NCBI GenBank assembly: GCA_002733765.1
Contig: NVWU01000021.1
Location: 220 to 64,219 of the forward strand
Direction of reading: 5' to 3'
Source: Colwellia sp.
GTDB lineage: Bacteria; Pseudomonadota; Gammaproteobacteria; Enterobacterales; Alteromonadaceae
DNA: 64,000 nt
Shown: positions 35,282 to 44,069 of the stretch, in pieces
Position numbering within the stretch: the first letter of the stretch is position 1
Layout: the number at the start of each line of letters is the position of its first letter
Notes under the pieces: generated by a model
What the model saw: the letters and a program-made list of their open reading frames with translations, nothing else
Told to the model about the DNA's origin: nothing
The model's database searches: none
Made by a program: the position numbers and the translations under genes

Positions 35282-36046
35282 TTACAACTTTTTAACGGCT
35301 TTACCCTCGATTCTTAGACTTGAAAGTTGTGCTTCAAACTGCTCGGTTCCCGCTTTGGTTTGATAAAGTTTTACTAATAGATAATCAAGTTCAGGGGCGA
35401 ACCAAGCATAGGTAACGCGCTCCTTTTCTTTTACTTCTCGTTTAAAGCGAATTGTTTTAATTAAACCATAAGGTAAAATTAATTCTTCTTTACCATCATA
35501 TTGATAAACATAATCTTTAATTGAACCTGAGGTGTTGATAACGGGGTATATATAACGTTTGTGGCTAGCATTAATAATTAAATTTAAGCGATGTTGTAGG
35601 TGATAACTAAGCTTGTCTTGTAGATTATTAGAGAAATCAACTTGATGTTCTCTTTTTCGTTCAATATCTTTAGCTGTTCCTGTTACAGCATCATAATGCC
35701 ACTCGTAACGTTTATCTTTACCTGTGCCTTCTCTCGTATAAATATAGTGCTGTGGCGTTACTTTGTTGTTATTTATAGTCAGTATTGAGGTTTCACTGCG
35801 AGTTTGAGAGAAAATCAACCATTCAACATGAGTTTTATAATGATAGTTTATGTTGCCATCTGCTTGATAGCTTAATGTTCTAGTGGCATTACCAACAGGA
35901 TCTGATTTATGTAATACGGTATATTGTGCAGAAAATTCAGCTAATATTTGTTGGCTTTTAATTTGCTTATTGCTATCTGCGACACTAACAAAGCAAGTGA
36001 ATGATAAAAGAGCAACTGAAAAGGAAAAGGGAAATTTAATTAACAC
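35282..36046 (-). CDS. DUF3108 exported protein
   Basis: A 254-residue protein with a cleavable signal peptide (MLIKFPFSFSVALLSFTCFV, then SVADSNK). The mature part is beta-rich, with the DUF3108 pattern: FSAQYTVLHKSDPVGNATRTL, then TSILTINNNKVTPQHYIYTREG, then a C-terminal RVTYAWFAPELDYLLVKLYQ. The family is periplasmic and of unknown function. It is downstream of purMN in the same direction, a common neighbourhood in gammaproteobacteria, but a 14-bp palindrome separates it from purN. Confidence 0.87.
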   Translation of the reverse strand: MLIKFPFSFSVALLSFTCFVSVADSNKQIKSQQILAEFSAQYTVLHKSDPVGNATRTLSYQADGNINYHYKTHVEWLIFSQTRSETSILTINNNKVTPQHYIYTREGTGKDKRYEWHYDAVTGTAKDIERKREHQVDFSNNLQDKLSYHLQHRLNLIINASHKRYIYPVINTSGSIKDYVYQYDGKEELILPYGLIKTIRFKREVKEKERVTYAWFAPELDYLLVKLYQTKAGTEQFEAQLSSLRIEGKAVKKL

Positions 36047-36055
36047 AAATAATCC

Positions 36056-36088
36056 AGTATAAAGGTAAGAATGACTTACCTTTATACT
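36056..36088 (-). terminator. Perfect 14-bp palindrome between purN and the DUF3108 gene
   Basis: AGTATAAAGGTAAG, loop AATGA, CTTACCTTTATACT, directly after the purN stop. The stem is perfect but no U-tract follows on the minus strand. Confidence 0.5.
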
Positions 36089-36094
36089 AACAGT

Positions 36095-36751
36095 TTATTC
36101 GTCGTTCGCATAACCACAAGCAGGTAAGGTACAACCGTCCAAGATAGCATGCTCACTTTGCTCTTCTACTGTCATGTTAAGACGCTTTTGACAGAACCAT
36201 TTTACCACTAAAGGATAAATTCTATGCTCTTGTTCATGCACTCGTGCGGCTAAGTCATCGCTAGTATCACCTTCAAACACAGGCACTTTGGCTTGTAAAA
36301 TTACCGGACCACCATCAAGCTCTTCGGTAACAAAATGTACACTTACACCATGTTCTTTATCGCCAGCGTCTATAGCACGTTGATGTGTATTAAGACCTTG
36401 ATACTTAGGCAATAATGATGGATGGATGTTGAGTAATTTACCTTGATAATGCTGTACAAAAGCAGGTGATAATATACGCATAAACCCCGCTAAGACGATA
36501 ACATCAGGAGATAATTGATCAATTTTAATGATTAAAGCTTGATCATAACTCTCACGGCTATCAAAGTCTTTATGGGATAAAGAAATAGCGGTAATGTTTG
36601 CATTTTCAGCACGGGTTAAACCGTAAGCATCACTTTTATTTGAGATAACGCCAACGACAGAGCCTGGATAATCAGCTAATTCGCTAGCATCAATAATCGC
36701 TTGTAAATTAGTGCCACTGCCTGAGATTAATACAACGATTCGGCTAGACAT
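36095..36751 (-). CDS. purN: Phosphoribosylglycinamide formyltransferase
   Basis: Transfers the formyl group of 10-formyl-THF to GAR in purine synthesis. 218 residues. Phosphate loop VLISGSGTNLQAIID (about 6-20), catalytic Asn-His-Asp set in LNIHPSLLPKYQGLNTHQRA (about 106-125) and HGVSVHFVTEELDGGPVI (about 133-150). purM lies 111 bases upstream; a 10-bp GC hairpin in that gap may reduce purN expression. The C-terminus ends in a tail with two cysteines (GCTLPACGYANDE). Confidence 0.95.
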   Translation of the reverse strand: MSSRIVVLISGSGTNLQAIIDASELADYPGSVVGVISNKSDAYGLTRAENANITAISLSHKDFDSRESYDQALIIKIDQLSPDVIVLAGFMRILSPAFVQHYQGKLLNIHPSLLPKYQGLNTHQRAIDAGDKEHGVSVHFVTEELDGGPVILQAKVPVFEGDTSDDLAARVHEQEHRIYPLVVKWFCQKRLNMTVEEQSEHAILDGCTLPACGYANDE

Positions 36752-36790
36752 TTATTTTCCTTATTCTCTTAAGATAAGTCTGTAGATAAG

Positions 36791-36819
36791 TTAAAGGGGC
36801 GTATTATCAGCCCCTTTAA
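36791..36819. terminator. Hairpin in the purM-purN gap
   Basis: TTAAAGGGGC and GCCCCTTTAA form a perfect 10-bp stem with a 9-base loop. In the purM direction the following bases are CTTATC, not a U-tract, so this may be a processing or partial-termination signal rather than a full stop. Confidence 0.45.
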
Positions 36820-36862
36820 TTTTACTCTGTAACTTATGCGTAATTAATTTACTGCAATAAGT

Positions 36863-37915
36863 CTATGAAAAAACTACTTGCTCTTCACCATCGGCTTTAT
36901 CACTGATAGCGCCAATGTGCCAAGCATTTTCACCGTGAGCGGTAAGTATTTCAATACTTTGCGCTACGTTATCTGCGGGTACTACGATAATCATGCCGAC
37001 ACCACAGTTAAATGTACGATACATTTCATGCTCGGTAATATTACCATTGTCTTTTAACCAATTGAAAATTACCGGCCATTGCCAGCTATCACCATTGATT
37101 ACAGCTTGTGCTGTTTCTGGTAAAACACGTGGGATATTTTCCCAAAAGCCACCACCAGTTATATGAGATAAGGCATGTACATCAATATCTTTAAGTAAGG
37201 CTAAGACAGACTTAACGTAAATTTTAGTGGGTTCAAGTAAATGTTCGCTAATTGCTTTTCCATCAAGTTGCTCGCTAGTATCGGTATTATTAATTTCTAA
37301 TACTTTACGAATTAATGAAAAACCATTTGAATGAGGACCTGAAGCACCTAAGGCAATTAGTTGATCACCGGCAGCGACTTTAGTGCCATCAATCAAACGT
37401 GATTTTTCAGCAACACCAACACAAAAACCAGCGATATCATAATCGCCCTTATGGTACATGCCTGGCATTTCTGCTGTTTCACCACCAACTAGAGCACAGC
37501 CAGCTTGAATACAACCCTCGGCAATACCTTCTACAACTGATGAAGCAACCGCTACATCAAGTTTTGCGGTGGCATAGTAATCTAAAAAGAATAATGGCTC
37601 AGCACCTTGCACGATAAGATCGTTCACACACATGGCCACTAAGTCGATACCAACTGTGTCGTGTTTGTTTAAATCAATGGCTAAGCGTAATTTGGTTCCC
37701 ACGCCGTCAGTACCCGCAACTAACACTGGCTCTTTATAGCCAGTGGGTAATTGACAAACACTACCAAAACCACCTAAACCGCCCATAACTTCAGGGCGAG
37801 TTGTGCGCTTTACTGCACCTTTAATGTTTTCAACAAGGGCGTTACCAGCATCAATATCAACACCAGCATCTTTATAGCTCAAAGACTGTTTTTGTTCGCT
37901 CACGGGAAACCTCAA
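36863..37915 (-). CDS. purM: Phosphoribosylformylglycinamidine cyclo-ligase
   Basis: AIR synthetase of purine biosynthesis, 350 residues. Signatures: [19 protein letters not shown] (about 11-29), [14 protein letters not shown] (about 66-79), [16 protein letters not shown] (about 138-153) and THITGGG-type (here [17 protein letters not shown]). It heads a purMN unit and diverges from the DUF2066-hda pair, an arrangement common in gammaproteobacteria. I found no clear PurR operator in the 193-bp divergent region. Confidence 0.96.
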   Translation of the reverse strand: MRFPVSEQKQSLSYKDAGVDIDAGNALVENIKGAVKRTTRPEVMGGLGGFGSVCQLPTGYKEPVLVAGTDGVGTKLRLAIDLNKHDTVGIDLVAMCVNDLIVQGAEPLFFLDYYATAKLDVAVASSVVEGIAEGCIQAGCALVGGETAEMPGMYHKGDYDIAGFCVGVAEKSRLIDGTKVAAGDQLIALGASGPHSNGFSLIRKVLEINNTDTSEQLDGKAISEHLLEPTKIYVKSVLALLKDIDVHALSHITGGGFWENIPRVLPETAQAVINGDSWQWPVIFNWLKDNGNITEHEMYRTFNCGVGMIIVVPADNVAQSIEILTAHGENAWHIGAISDKADGEEQVVFS

Positions 37916-38108
37916 AAAATTACCGATAAAATAATACCTAAATAGCCTGATCTTTAAGCGTAGTTAGGTTTAAAAGATGCGTATTCTACCAGTGCCTGAG
38001 CACATACTCAAAATCTTTATATCAAATCGATAAAATTTTTTATTTGGCGGTATAAAATGGTGTGGTTGTGGTAACATTATCGATAAAGTTTTACCTTAAT
38101 AATTCACT

Positions 38109-39314
38109 ATGTTCAAAATATTAATTTTTTTACTTCTTGTTATTACTAGTTTTTTACCTTTTTCAGCCATAGAAGCGGTAGAAGTAACTGACTTGTACCA
38201 AGCAAGTGTTACCATAAATTCTCAAAATGACACAGATAGAGCTATCGCTTTAAAAGAAGCGCTAGCGGCAGTAATGGTCAAAGTCGGTGGTAATAAAAGT
38301 GTATTGGATAATAAAATAATCAAAAAATCATTGATTAATTATCAACTTTATTTAAATCAATATCGTTACCAGTTAAATACTATCCATGCAATAAAGCCGA
38401 CAGATGAAAATCAAACCAAACAATTATTTTTATTAGCTAGCTTTAATGAGGATAAAATAAATCAATTATTCCAGCAAGCTAATCTCGCCATATGGGGAAG
38501 TTTGCGTCCACAAGTTTTACTGTGGTTAGTAAATGAAGATGGCTTAATTCGCACTATTATGTCTAATTCAACAGATTCTAACCTACCTACTATAGTAAAT
38601 AACTTCTCTGTTCAACGAGGCTTACCTATCATCATGCCTTTGATGGATTTAACTGATGCTAATCAAATTAAACTAAGTGATATTTGGGGACGTTTTGGGC
38701 AACCGATAATAAAAGCTTCGAATCGATATTTTGCTGAAGCTATTGTGGTCATGAGGATATCAAATTCAAGCTTACTACCTTTCGAACAGGAAGATAAAAT
38801 TAATATTGAAGCGAATGATTGCGGGTTATTATGCACTCAAGCTGAATTGAAAAAACAAAGCTACACACTCGATTGGAGTATTCTAGGTTGGAGCCTAAAG
38901 GACAAGCAGCAAAGGCTTAGTCAACAATACCAAGGTAGTGAACGGCAAAAATTATTACAACAAGGTTTAGCCGATATAACAGAATTGATTTATCAACGTT
39001 ATGCTTTATCAACAACAAGTCACAATGACTTTATTATTGAAGTGGCCAATATAGATTCGTTAGCAACTTATGTTGATGTGTTTGATTTTTTAACTAATTT
39101 ATCTGCAGTTAAGTCAGTTACATTGTTAAATGCAGAAGGTGCATCAAGACGTTTTAATTTACAACTGCTAGGTACATCGGATGCTTTTGTCGCTTCATTA
39201 ACGCTTAATAAACAGCTCAAACAATTTATAGACCCACTTGCTAGATTTAACACCACGACATTAAATAATGAAACAGATGAAATAGCTGTGCCAATTTTTT
39301 ATTGGGGTAATTGA
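38109..39314 (+). CDS. DUF2066 exported protein
   Basis: A 401-residue protein with a signal peptide (MFKILIFLLLVITSFLPFSA). The DUF2066 pattern follows: VTDLYQASVTINSQNDTDRAIALKEALAAVMVKVGGN (about 25-60). The family function is unknown; many members are found upstream of hda or perM in gammaproteobacteria. Its TGA overlaps the hda ATG by one base (TGATG), so translation of hda is probably coupled to it. Two direct repeats ATCGATAAANTTTT lie in the promoter region (about 38026-38039 and 38087-38100). Confidence 0.88.
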   Translation: MFKILIFLLLVITSFLPFSAIEAVEVTDLYQASVTINSQNDTDRAIALKEALAAVMVKVGGNKSVLDNKIIKKSLINYQLYLNQYRYQLNTIHAIKPTDENQTKQLFLLASFNEDKINQLFQQANLAIWGSLRPQVLLWLVNEDGLIRTIMSNSTDSNLPTIVNNFSVQRGLPIIMPLMDLTDANQIKLSDIWGRFGQPIIKASNRYFAEAIVVMRISNSSLLPFEQEDKINIEANDCGLLCTQAELKKQSYTLDWSILGWSLKDKQQRLSQQYQGSERQKLLQQGLADITELIYQRYALSTTSHNDFIIEVANIDSLATYVDVFDFLTNLSAVKSVTLLNAEGASRRFNLQLLGTSDAFVASLTLNKQLKQFIDPLARFNTTTLNNETDEIAVPIFYWGN

Positions 39315-40033
39315 TGAAAAATATTTCACAATTAACATTGTCGGTGCAATTACCCGATGATGAAACATTTGGTAGCTACTTGAGTGAATCTAATCATTCA
39401 GTGGTGAGCCAATTACAGTTATTTATTGAGCAAAGCCAAATTTCTACGCCCAATAAACCAAGCCATTTCTATTTATTTGGGTTAACGGGAGTAGGGAAAT
39501 CTCATTTACTGCATGCTTGTAGTGCTTATGCTGCGCAGTTAAATAAAACTTCAGTGTGTTTATCTTGTGCTGAATTACTTTTACTCTCCGTAGAAGTATT
39601 AGATGGCTTAGAACGAATTGATGTCATTTGTTTAGATGATATTCAACTCATCGCGGGCAATACCGTTTGGCAACAAGCTATTTTTGATTTGTATAATAGA
39701 GTATTAGAACAAAATAATTGTCTACTGATCAGCGGCGATCAAAGCGCTACTCAGTTAGGGCTTAGTTTGCCTGATTTAGTTTCTCGTTTAAGCTGGGGAT
39801 TAACAGAGCAAGTCAAACCGCTTGATGATGATGAAAAAGTTACCGCTTTACAATACCGTGCTTCTAAGCGTGGTTTAACTTTGAGTAGTGAAGCGGCCAA
39901 TTTTTTACTTAATCGTTTATCACGTGAAATGGGAAATTTGATCGCCTCGCTTGATATACTTGATAAAGCATCAATAAGAGAGCAACGTAAAATCACGATC
40001 CCTTTTATTAAAGATGTTTTACATTTAATTTAA
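39314..40033 (+). CDS. hda: Hda, [16 protein letters not shown] AAA+ protein
   Basis: With ADP and the DNA-loaded beta clamp, Hda stimulates DnaA-ATP hydrolysis and prevents re-initiation. 239 residues from the ATG in the TGATG overlap; an in-frame TTG one codon earlier is less likely. Walker A is GLTGVGKS (about 56-63) and Walker B VICLDDIQ. The Arg-finger region is DLVSRLSWG, followed by a lid domain ending IPFIKDVLHLI. The N-terminal clamp-binding motif, QLSLPL in E. coli, reads QLTLSV (residues 6-11), followed by the conserved LPDDETF. It lacks the proline of the usual motif. Confidence 0.94.
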   Translation: MKNISQLTLSVQLPDDETFGSYLSESNHSVVSQLQLFIEQSQISTPNKPSHFYLFGLTGVGKSHLLHACSAYAAQLNKTSVCLSCAELLLLSVEVLDGLERIDVICLDDIQLIAGNTVWQQAIFDLYNRVLEQNNCLLISGDQSATQLGLSLPDLVSRLSWGLTEQVKPLDDDEKVTALQYRASKRGLTLSSEAANFLLNRLSREMGNLIASLDILDKASIREQRKITIPFIKDVLHLI

Positions 40034-40053
40034 CCCTTTATTGTGAGTGCATA

Positions 40054-40665
40054 ATGAACGTAGTGAATGTTGATAAACAACAGGTAATTCCATCGAAAAT
40101 TATTTGTATAGGGCGTAACTATGTTGATCATATCGCTGAACTAGGCAATGAAGTTCCTGATGAAATGGTCGTATTTTTAAAGCCTAATTCAGCTATTTCA
40201 ACACAGTTACAATCTTTTCATCAAGAAATATTACATTATGAAGCTGAGCTGTGCTTTCTTTATCAGCAAGGAAAATTTAGTGCTGTTGCATTAGGTTTAG
40301 ATTTAACAAAGCGCACGTTACAAGCGAAATTGAAAGCAAAAGGCTTACCATGGGAACGTGCTAAGGCTTTTAATGGCGCCGCCGTTTTTAGTGATTTTGT
40401 TCTTATAGATGAAATAGACAGTTCATTGAGCTTAACATTAGCAATTGATGGTAAATTAACTCAAGCTGGTGGTATTGAATTAATGATGGTTAAGCCAGAT
40501 GAAATATTAACTCAACTACAAAGTTTTATTCACCTTGAAGATGGCGATATTGTGATGACAGGCACACCTAAAGGAGTAGGGCAGATAGTTAGTGGCAGTC
40601 AGTTTGTGGGTAAAGTTATTTGCCAAGGTAAAACACTTGTTTGCTCTACCTGGCTAGCAAACTAA
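40054..40665 (+). CDS. Fumarylacetoacetate hydrolase family protein (YcgM-like)
   Basis: A 203-residue FAH-fold protein. CIGRNYVDHIAELGN (about 18-32) is the typical N-terminus, and the metal-binding HYEAELCF (about 61-68) contributes the Glu-x-Glu pair. The C-terminal DIVMTGTPKGVG (about 166-177) is the family signature. Members act as acylpyruvate hydrolases or oxaloacetate decarboxylases, so the exact substrate is open. It follows hda by 20 bases, so co-transcription is likely though the roles are unrelated. Confidence 0.88.
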   Translation: MNVVNVDKQQVIPSKIICIGRNYVDHIAELGNEVPDEMVVFLKPNSAISTQLQSFHQEILHYEAELCFLYQQGKFSAVALGLDLTKRTLQAKLKAKGLPWERAKAFNGAAVFSDFVLIDEIDSSLSLTLAIDGKLTQAGGIELMMVKPDEILTQLQSFIHLEDGDIVMTGTPKGVGQIVSGSQFVGKVICQGKTLVCSTWLAN

Positions 40666-40690
40666 CGCTTAACTAAGTCTAAATTAACCG

Positions 40691-42073
40691 TTAGTTAACT
40701 ACTTGAGTGACGGCTTCTTCTTTTGGCTTACTTGGATCAAAACGCCTTATTTGTACTATCATGCCTATATAAGGGTGATCAAAATAATGTATTTCGCCAG
40801 TGATTACTCGTTTATTCTGACTAAAATTAACAAGTTTATGATTCGTTTTGTTCGTCGTATTATTAGTACTGCCAGCTAAAGATTGACTGAGTATATTAAA
40901 GTCTGCAGTGATATAAAGATAATGATCTAAATGGACTTTAAAGAAACCATCCAAAAACCAAGATTGTAGTGGCTTTATCGGTAACTCACTTATCCTTAGC
41001 GAGTTATTTTCGTTTATACGGACTTCATTAATAGCAATTAACTCCTCAAATGTTTGTTGTTCAAGTTCGTCAATTAACCGATTAATATTGGCACTATTTA
41101 TTGTCTCTAACTCATTAAAGACTTGTGTTAGTTTTTGTTGTTTAACTACATCATAAAGATGATTTTTTTTGACTATGGCACTATCAACTTCTTGTTGCTC
41201 TACACTATTTGATTGTTGAAAAATCAATTCTTCTGCCAATTTTTCTTTATCAAGTGCCGATTGGTATTTATTCAATGTTTGACGATATTGGTAGTCTAAA
41301 TTATTGCCCGCAAATAATTTAAGCGGAATAGCTTTACCTCGGGTAACACCTACTTGTCGCCAACCGAAATGTAATAAAGGCTTAAATTCTTTACTCCATT
41401 GTAAGCGTTGTTTTATATCAGCTAATAATAATGATTCGTCAGCGATAAGATAAGGGCCATCGCTAATATGCGTATCTAAAGCATTAAGTTTGGTTGGCAG
41501 CGCTTCAACATCTAGTGCATTTAACGGAAAGTTATCAAGTTGCTCATCAGTAAATAGGTTTTTAATATCTTTACGGCTAATAATGCAGATATTTTGAGTT
41601 GAAAACAGTGGACTCGCCAGTTCTTTTTGCAGATTTAAGATAAGCTCTTTTTGTTGCACAACCGTTTTATTTCCAGTTGTAAATTTTGGCATGCTAAAAC
41701 CATCTATATGCTCAACTGATTCTATAGCCTCAAAAAAGGCGGTATTAATTCGCGGTAATGGCTCCAGAAAAAGATCCTGTGTATCCTGTTCACCGCACAA
41801 AGGCATAAATTGTTTTATGCCTGTTAAGTTGGGTTGTAAATAGGATGAGAGTAAATCAAAGTGTTTTTTGTATTGAGGTAAACTTGCTGAACTAACATCG
41901 TCAGGAAACTTTTCTTTTAACCCTTTTTTATCACCTAACTGTTGAAATAAAATAACTTCTACTTCAAACCACCGTTCAGGCTTCTCCGTTTGAGTTGCTA
42001 ATACACTACTACTGACACTAGCACAGAGTAGTGATATATAAAGTGATGAGAAAAACCTGACGTTAAGTTTCAT
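40691..42073 (-). CDS. csiV: CsiV-like peptidoglycan-binding protein
   Basis: Exported protein of 460 residues. A signal peptide of about 26 residues ends near SSVLATQ, followed by KPERWFEVEVILFQQLGDKK, the characteristic start of the CsiV (DUF2803) family. In Vibrio cholerae CsiV is a periplasmic peptidoglycan-binding cofactor acting with LpoA and PBP1A. The middle (about 250-345) is Gln/Glu-rich and probably helical. The C-terminal half contains HLDHYLYITADFNIL and GEIHYFDHPYIGMIVQIRRF, the other conserved blocks. It is preceded by a 139-residue unknown gene with only a few bases between. Confidence 0.83.
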   Translation of the reverse strand: MKLNVRFFSSLYISLLCASVSSSVLATQTEKPERWFEVEVILFQQLGDKKGLKEKFPDDVSSASLPQYKKHFDLLSSYLQPNLTGIKQFMPLCGEQDTQDLFLEPLPRINTAFFEAIESVEHIDGFSMPKFTTGNKTVVQQKELILNLQKELASPLFSTQNICIISRKDIKNLFTDEQLDNFPLNALDVEALPTKLNALDTHISDGPYLIADESLLLADIKQRLQWSKEFKPLLHFGWRQVGVTRGKAIPLKLFAGNNLDYQYRQTLNKYQSALDKEKLAEELIFQQSNSVEQQEVDSAIVKKNHLYDVVKQQKLTQVFNELETINSANINRLIDELEQQTFEELIAINEVRINENNSLRISELPIKPLQSWFLDGFFKVHLDHYLYITADFNILSQSLAGSTNNTTNKTNHKLVNFSQNKRVITGEIHYFDHPYIGMIVQIRRFDPSKPKEEAVTQVVN

Positions 42074-42076
42074 TAA

Positions 42077-42496
42077 CTATCCGTTAGTTAGGGTTGATAA
42101 AAAGTCTTGAACTTCCTGTTTTAATTCTTCGCTACTAATGTTCTGCGCCGCAGTGTTTGCCATCGTTGCGTATTCTAATGCTTTACTACTTTCTTCAAAC
42201 TCTTGCTGTCTTTGGGCCATCGCTAAATAAACAGAAGCAATAAACGTTTCAAGTTTTAATTTCTCAGCAATCGTTAAGGCTATTTGATAAATCTCCATAG
42301 CTTGATCGCCATCACCAGTAAAGTCAGCGAGCGCTTCCCATTGTAATGGATGATCTTTTGGAGAACCTTGATTAGTTGCACACAGTTTTTGTAAGTCGCT
42401 ACAGGCACTGTTTCTTGCATCGTCGTCATCTTTTTCTGAGGCATTAGCAATATTTTGACAGATGTCGAGAATTTCATTGTATAAAGGAGCTTTCAT
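42077..42496 (-). CDS. Uncharacterised helical protein, TPR-like
   Basis: A 139-residue acidic, mostly helical cytoplasmic protein with no signal peptide or membrane segment. Residues about 55-130 look like two or three helical hairpins (QWEALADFTGDGDQAMEIYQ, TFIASVYLAMAQRQQEFEES, SSKALEYATMANTAAQNI) with TPR-like periodicity. I recognise no named family. It is directly upstream of csiV on the same strand with a 3-base gap, so the two are almost certainly co-translated. A link to cell-wall synthesis is only by association. Confidence 0.75.
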   Translation of the reverse strand: MKAPLYNEILDICQNIANASEKDDDDARNSACSDLQKLCATNQGSPKDHPLQWEALADFTGDGDQAMEIYQIALTIAEKLKLETFIASVYLAMAQRQQEFEESSKALEYATMANTAAQNISSEELKQEVQDFLSTLTNG

Positions 42497-42701
42497 TGTG
42501 TTTCCGAATTAAATAAAGGTCAATAGAGCCGGTAGACTTTTTATGTCTGAACTGTATGAAAAATAATCAGTAAAGTTCAGCTAGCCCTAAAATAATATAA
42601 TTTATTGTGTCATTGTATCGCATAATATTGCCAGTGCGTGATATATTAGGTGCTTATTTTTTTAGTTAGCTAAACTTCAAACAACCCCATAGGTCTCTCT
42701 T

Positions 42702-42989
42702 ATGCTATGTGTCATCTATAAAAGTGCTAAAAAAGCGCAAACGTATCTTTTTGTTAAAACTCGAGATGATTTCTCTTTGGTGCCTGAAGCGTTAATGACA
42801 ATGTTTGGTACACCAACGTTGGTTACATTAACGAATCTGGCGACCAAAAAAAAACTCGCTTTTGCTAATTTAGAAAAAGTGAAGATAAACTTAAATGAAG
42901 AAGGGTATTATTTGCAATTACCGCCACCGCCAGAAGATTTATTAAAGCAACATAAAGCTCAAATGGATAATCAAAATCAAGGAGAGTAG
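42702..42989 (+). CDS. ycgL: YcgL domain protein
   Basis: A 95-residue protein of the YcgL family: MLCVIYKSAKKAQTYLFVK, then VPEALMTMFGTP, and the C-terminal YYLQLPPPPEDLLKQH. The family is small, cytoplasmic and of unknown molecular function. It precedes the lytic transglycosylase gene by 4 bases, then ycgN; this ycgL-ycgM-ycgN type neighbourhood is conserved in gammaproteobacteria. Confidence 0.93.
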   Translation: MLCVIYKSAKKAQTYLFVKTRDDFSLVPEALMTMFGTPTLVTLTNLATKKKLAFANLEKVKINLNEEGYYLQLPPPPEDLLKQHKAQMDNQNQGE

Positions 42990-42993
42990 CGTT

Positions 42994-44037
42994 ATGCTAA
43001 AAGTACATACGCTTTTACTTAGCTTATTTTTATTAAGTCTTTCAATTTTTTTTGCAAATACCATAAAAGCTAAAGAACTAACACAAATTGGTTTTGAACA
43101 ATATATTATTGAGTTAAAAGCGGAGGCTTTAATACATGGGTTTGAACAGAGCCTAATTGATAAGAGCTTTGCGGAAGTTAAATTTCATAAACGTGCAGTA
43201 ATCGCCGATCGTAAACAGCCTGAGAACGTTGAAACCTTGGACACTTATTTACCTAAACGTGTTCCTAGTTGGAAAGTAAAAAAAGCTCGTACGTTATATA
43301 AACAGCATAAAACAATTTTGACCGAAATAGGGAGTAAATATGGTGTACAACCACGTTTCATCGTAGCCTTATGGGGATTAGAAACAAATTTTGGTAAGTT
43401 TACCGGTGGTTATAATGTTGTTTCAGCTTTATCTACTTTAGCTTATGAAGGACGCCGAGAAGTGTTTTTTAAAAAGCAGTTATGGGCAACGTTAACTATA
43501 TTAAAGCAAGGTCATATTGATATTGCCGATATGAAAGGCTCGTGGGCGGGTGCTATGGGACAAAATCAGTTCATGCCAACATCATTTTTAGCTTATGCCG
43601 TTGACGGTGATGGTGATGGTAAAAAAGATATTTGGCATAACCAAGTAGATATTTTTTCTTCGATGGCAAATTATTTACAAAAAGAAGGCTGGAATGGTGA
43701 ATTAACGTGGGGGCGTCAAGTTAAATTACCAGCAAACTTTGATACAACATTAGCGATTCCTAAAAATACAGGTAGTCGTAAAAACTGGCTAAAAGCCTGG
43801 GATAAATCTGAAAAAACGTTAGCCCAATGGCAAACACTAGGCATTCGTCGTACTGATGGAACTAACCTACCCAAAGTTGATATAAAAGCGGCATTGGTTT
43901 TTCCTGATGATGAAAAAGGTCGTGCTTATTTAGCTTATGATAATTATAAAAGTCTAATGCACTGGAATTTATCTTATTACTTTGTGAGTTCAGTTGGCCA
44001 TTTATCCGATCGTATTAAATTTCCGCCTATTCACTAA
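42994..44037 (+). CDS. Lytic murein transglycosylase (MltB family)
   Basis: Cleaves the beta-1,4 MurNAc-GlcNAc bond of peptidoglycan to the 1,6-anhydro product. 347 residues with a signal peptide (about 1-27, ending TIKAKE) and no lipobox cysteine, so probably soluble periplasmic. Catalytic glutamate in ALWGLETNFGKF (Glu130). Other family motifs: SWAGAMGQNQFMPTSFLAYA (about 187-206), DGDGDGKKDIW (about 208-218, an EF-hand-like calcium loop as in MltB), and SMANYLQKEGW. It lies 4 bases after ycgL. Confidence 0.93.
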   Translation: MLKVHTLLLSLFLLSLSIFFANTIKAKELTQIGFEQYIIELKAEALIHGFEQSLIDKSFAEVKFHKRAVIADRKQPENVETLDTYLPKRVPSWKVKKARTLYKQHKTILTEIGSKYGVQPRFIVALWGLETNFGKFTGGYNVVSALSTLAYEGRREVFFKKQLWATLTILKQGHIDIADMKGSWAGAMGQNQFMPTSFLAYAVDGDGDGKKDIWHNQVDIFSSMANYLQKEGWNGELTWGRQVKLPANFDTTLAIPKNTGSRKNWLKAWDKSEKTLAQWQTLGIRRTDGTNLPKVDIKAALVFPDDEKGRAYLAYDNYKSLMHWNLSYYFVSSVGHLSDRIKFPPIH

Positions 44038-44069
44038 TTGATAAATTTGAAGAGAAGCTTGAAAAAAAC

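Noticed and set aside
37916-38108. PurR operator upstream of purM
   Set aside because: I looked for an ACGCAAACGTTTGCGT-like palindrome and found none. The ATCGATAAA repeats there do not match PurR.
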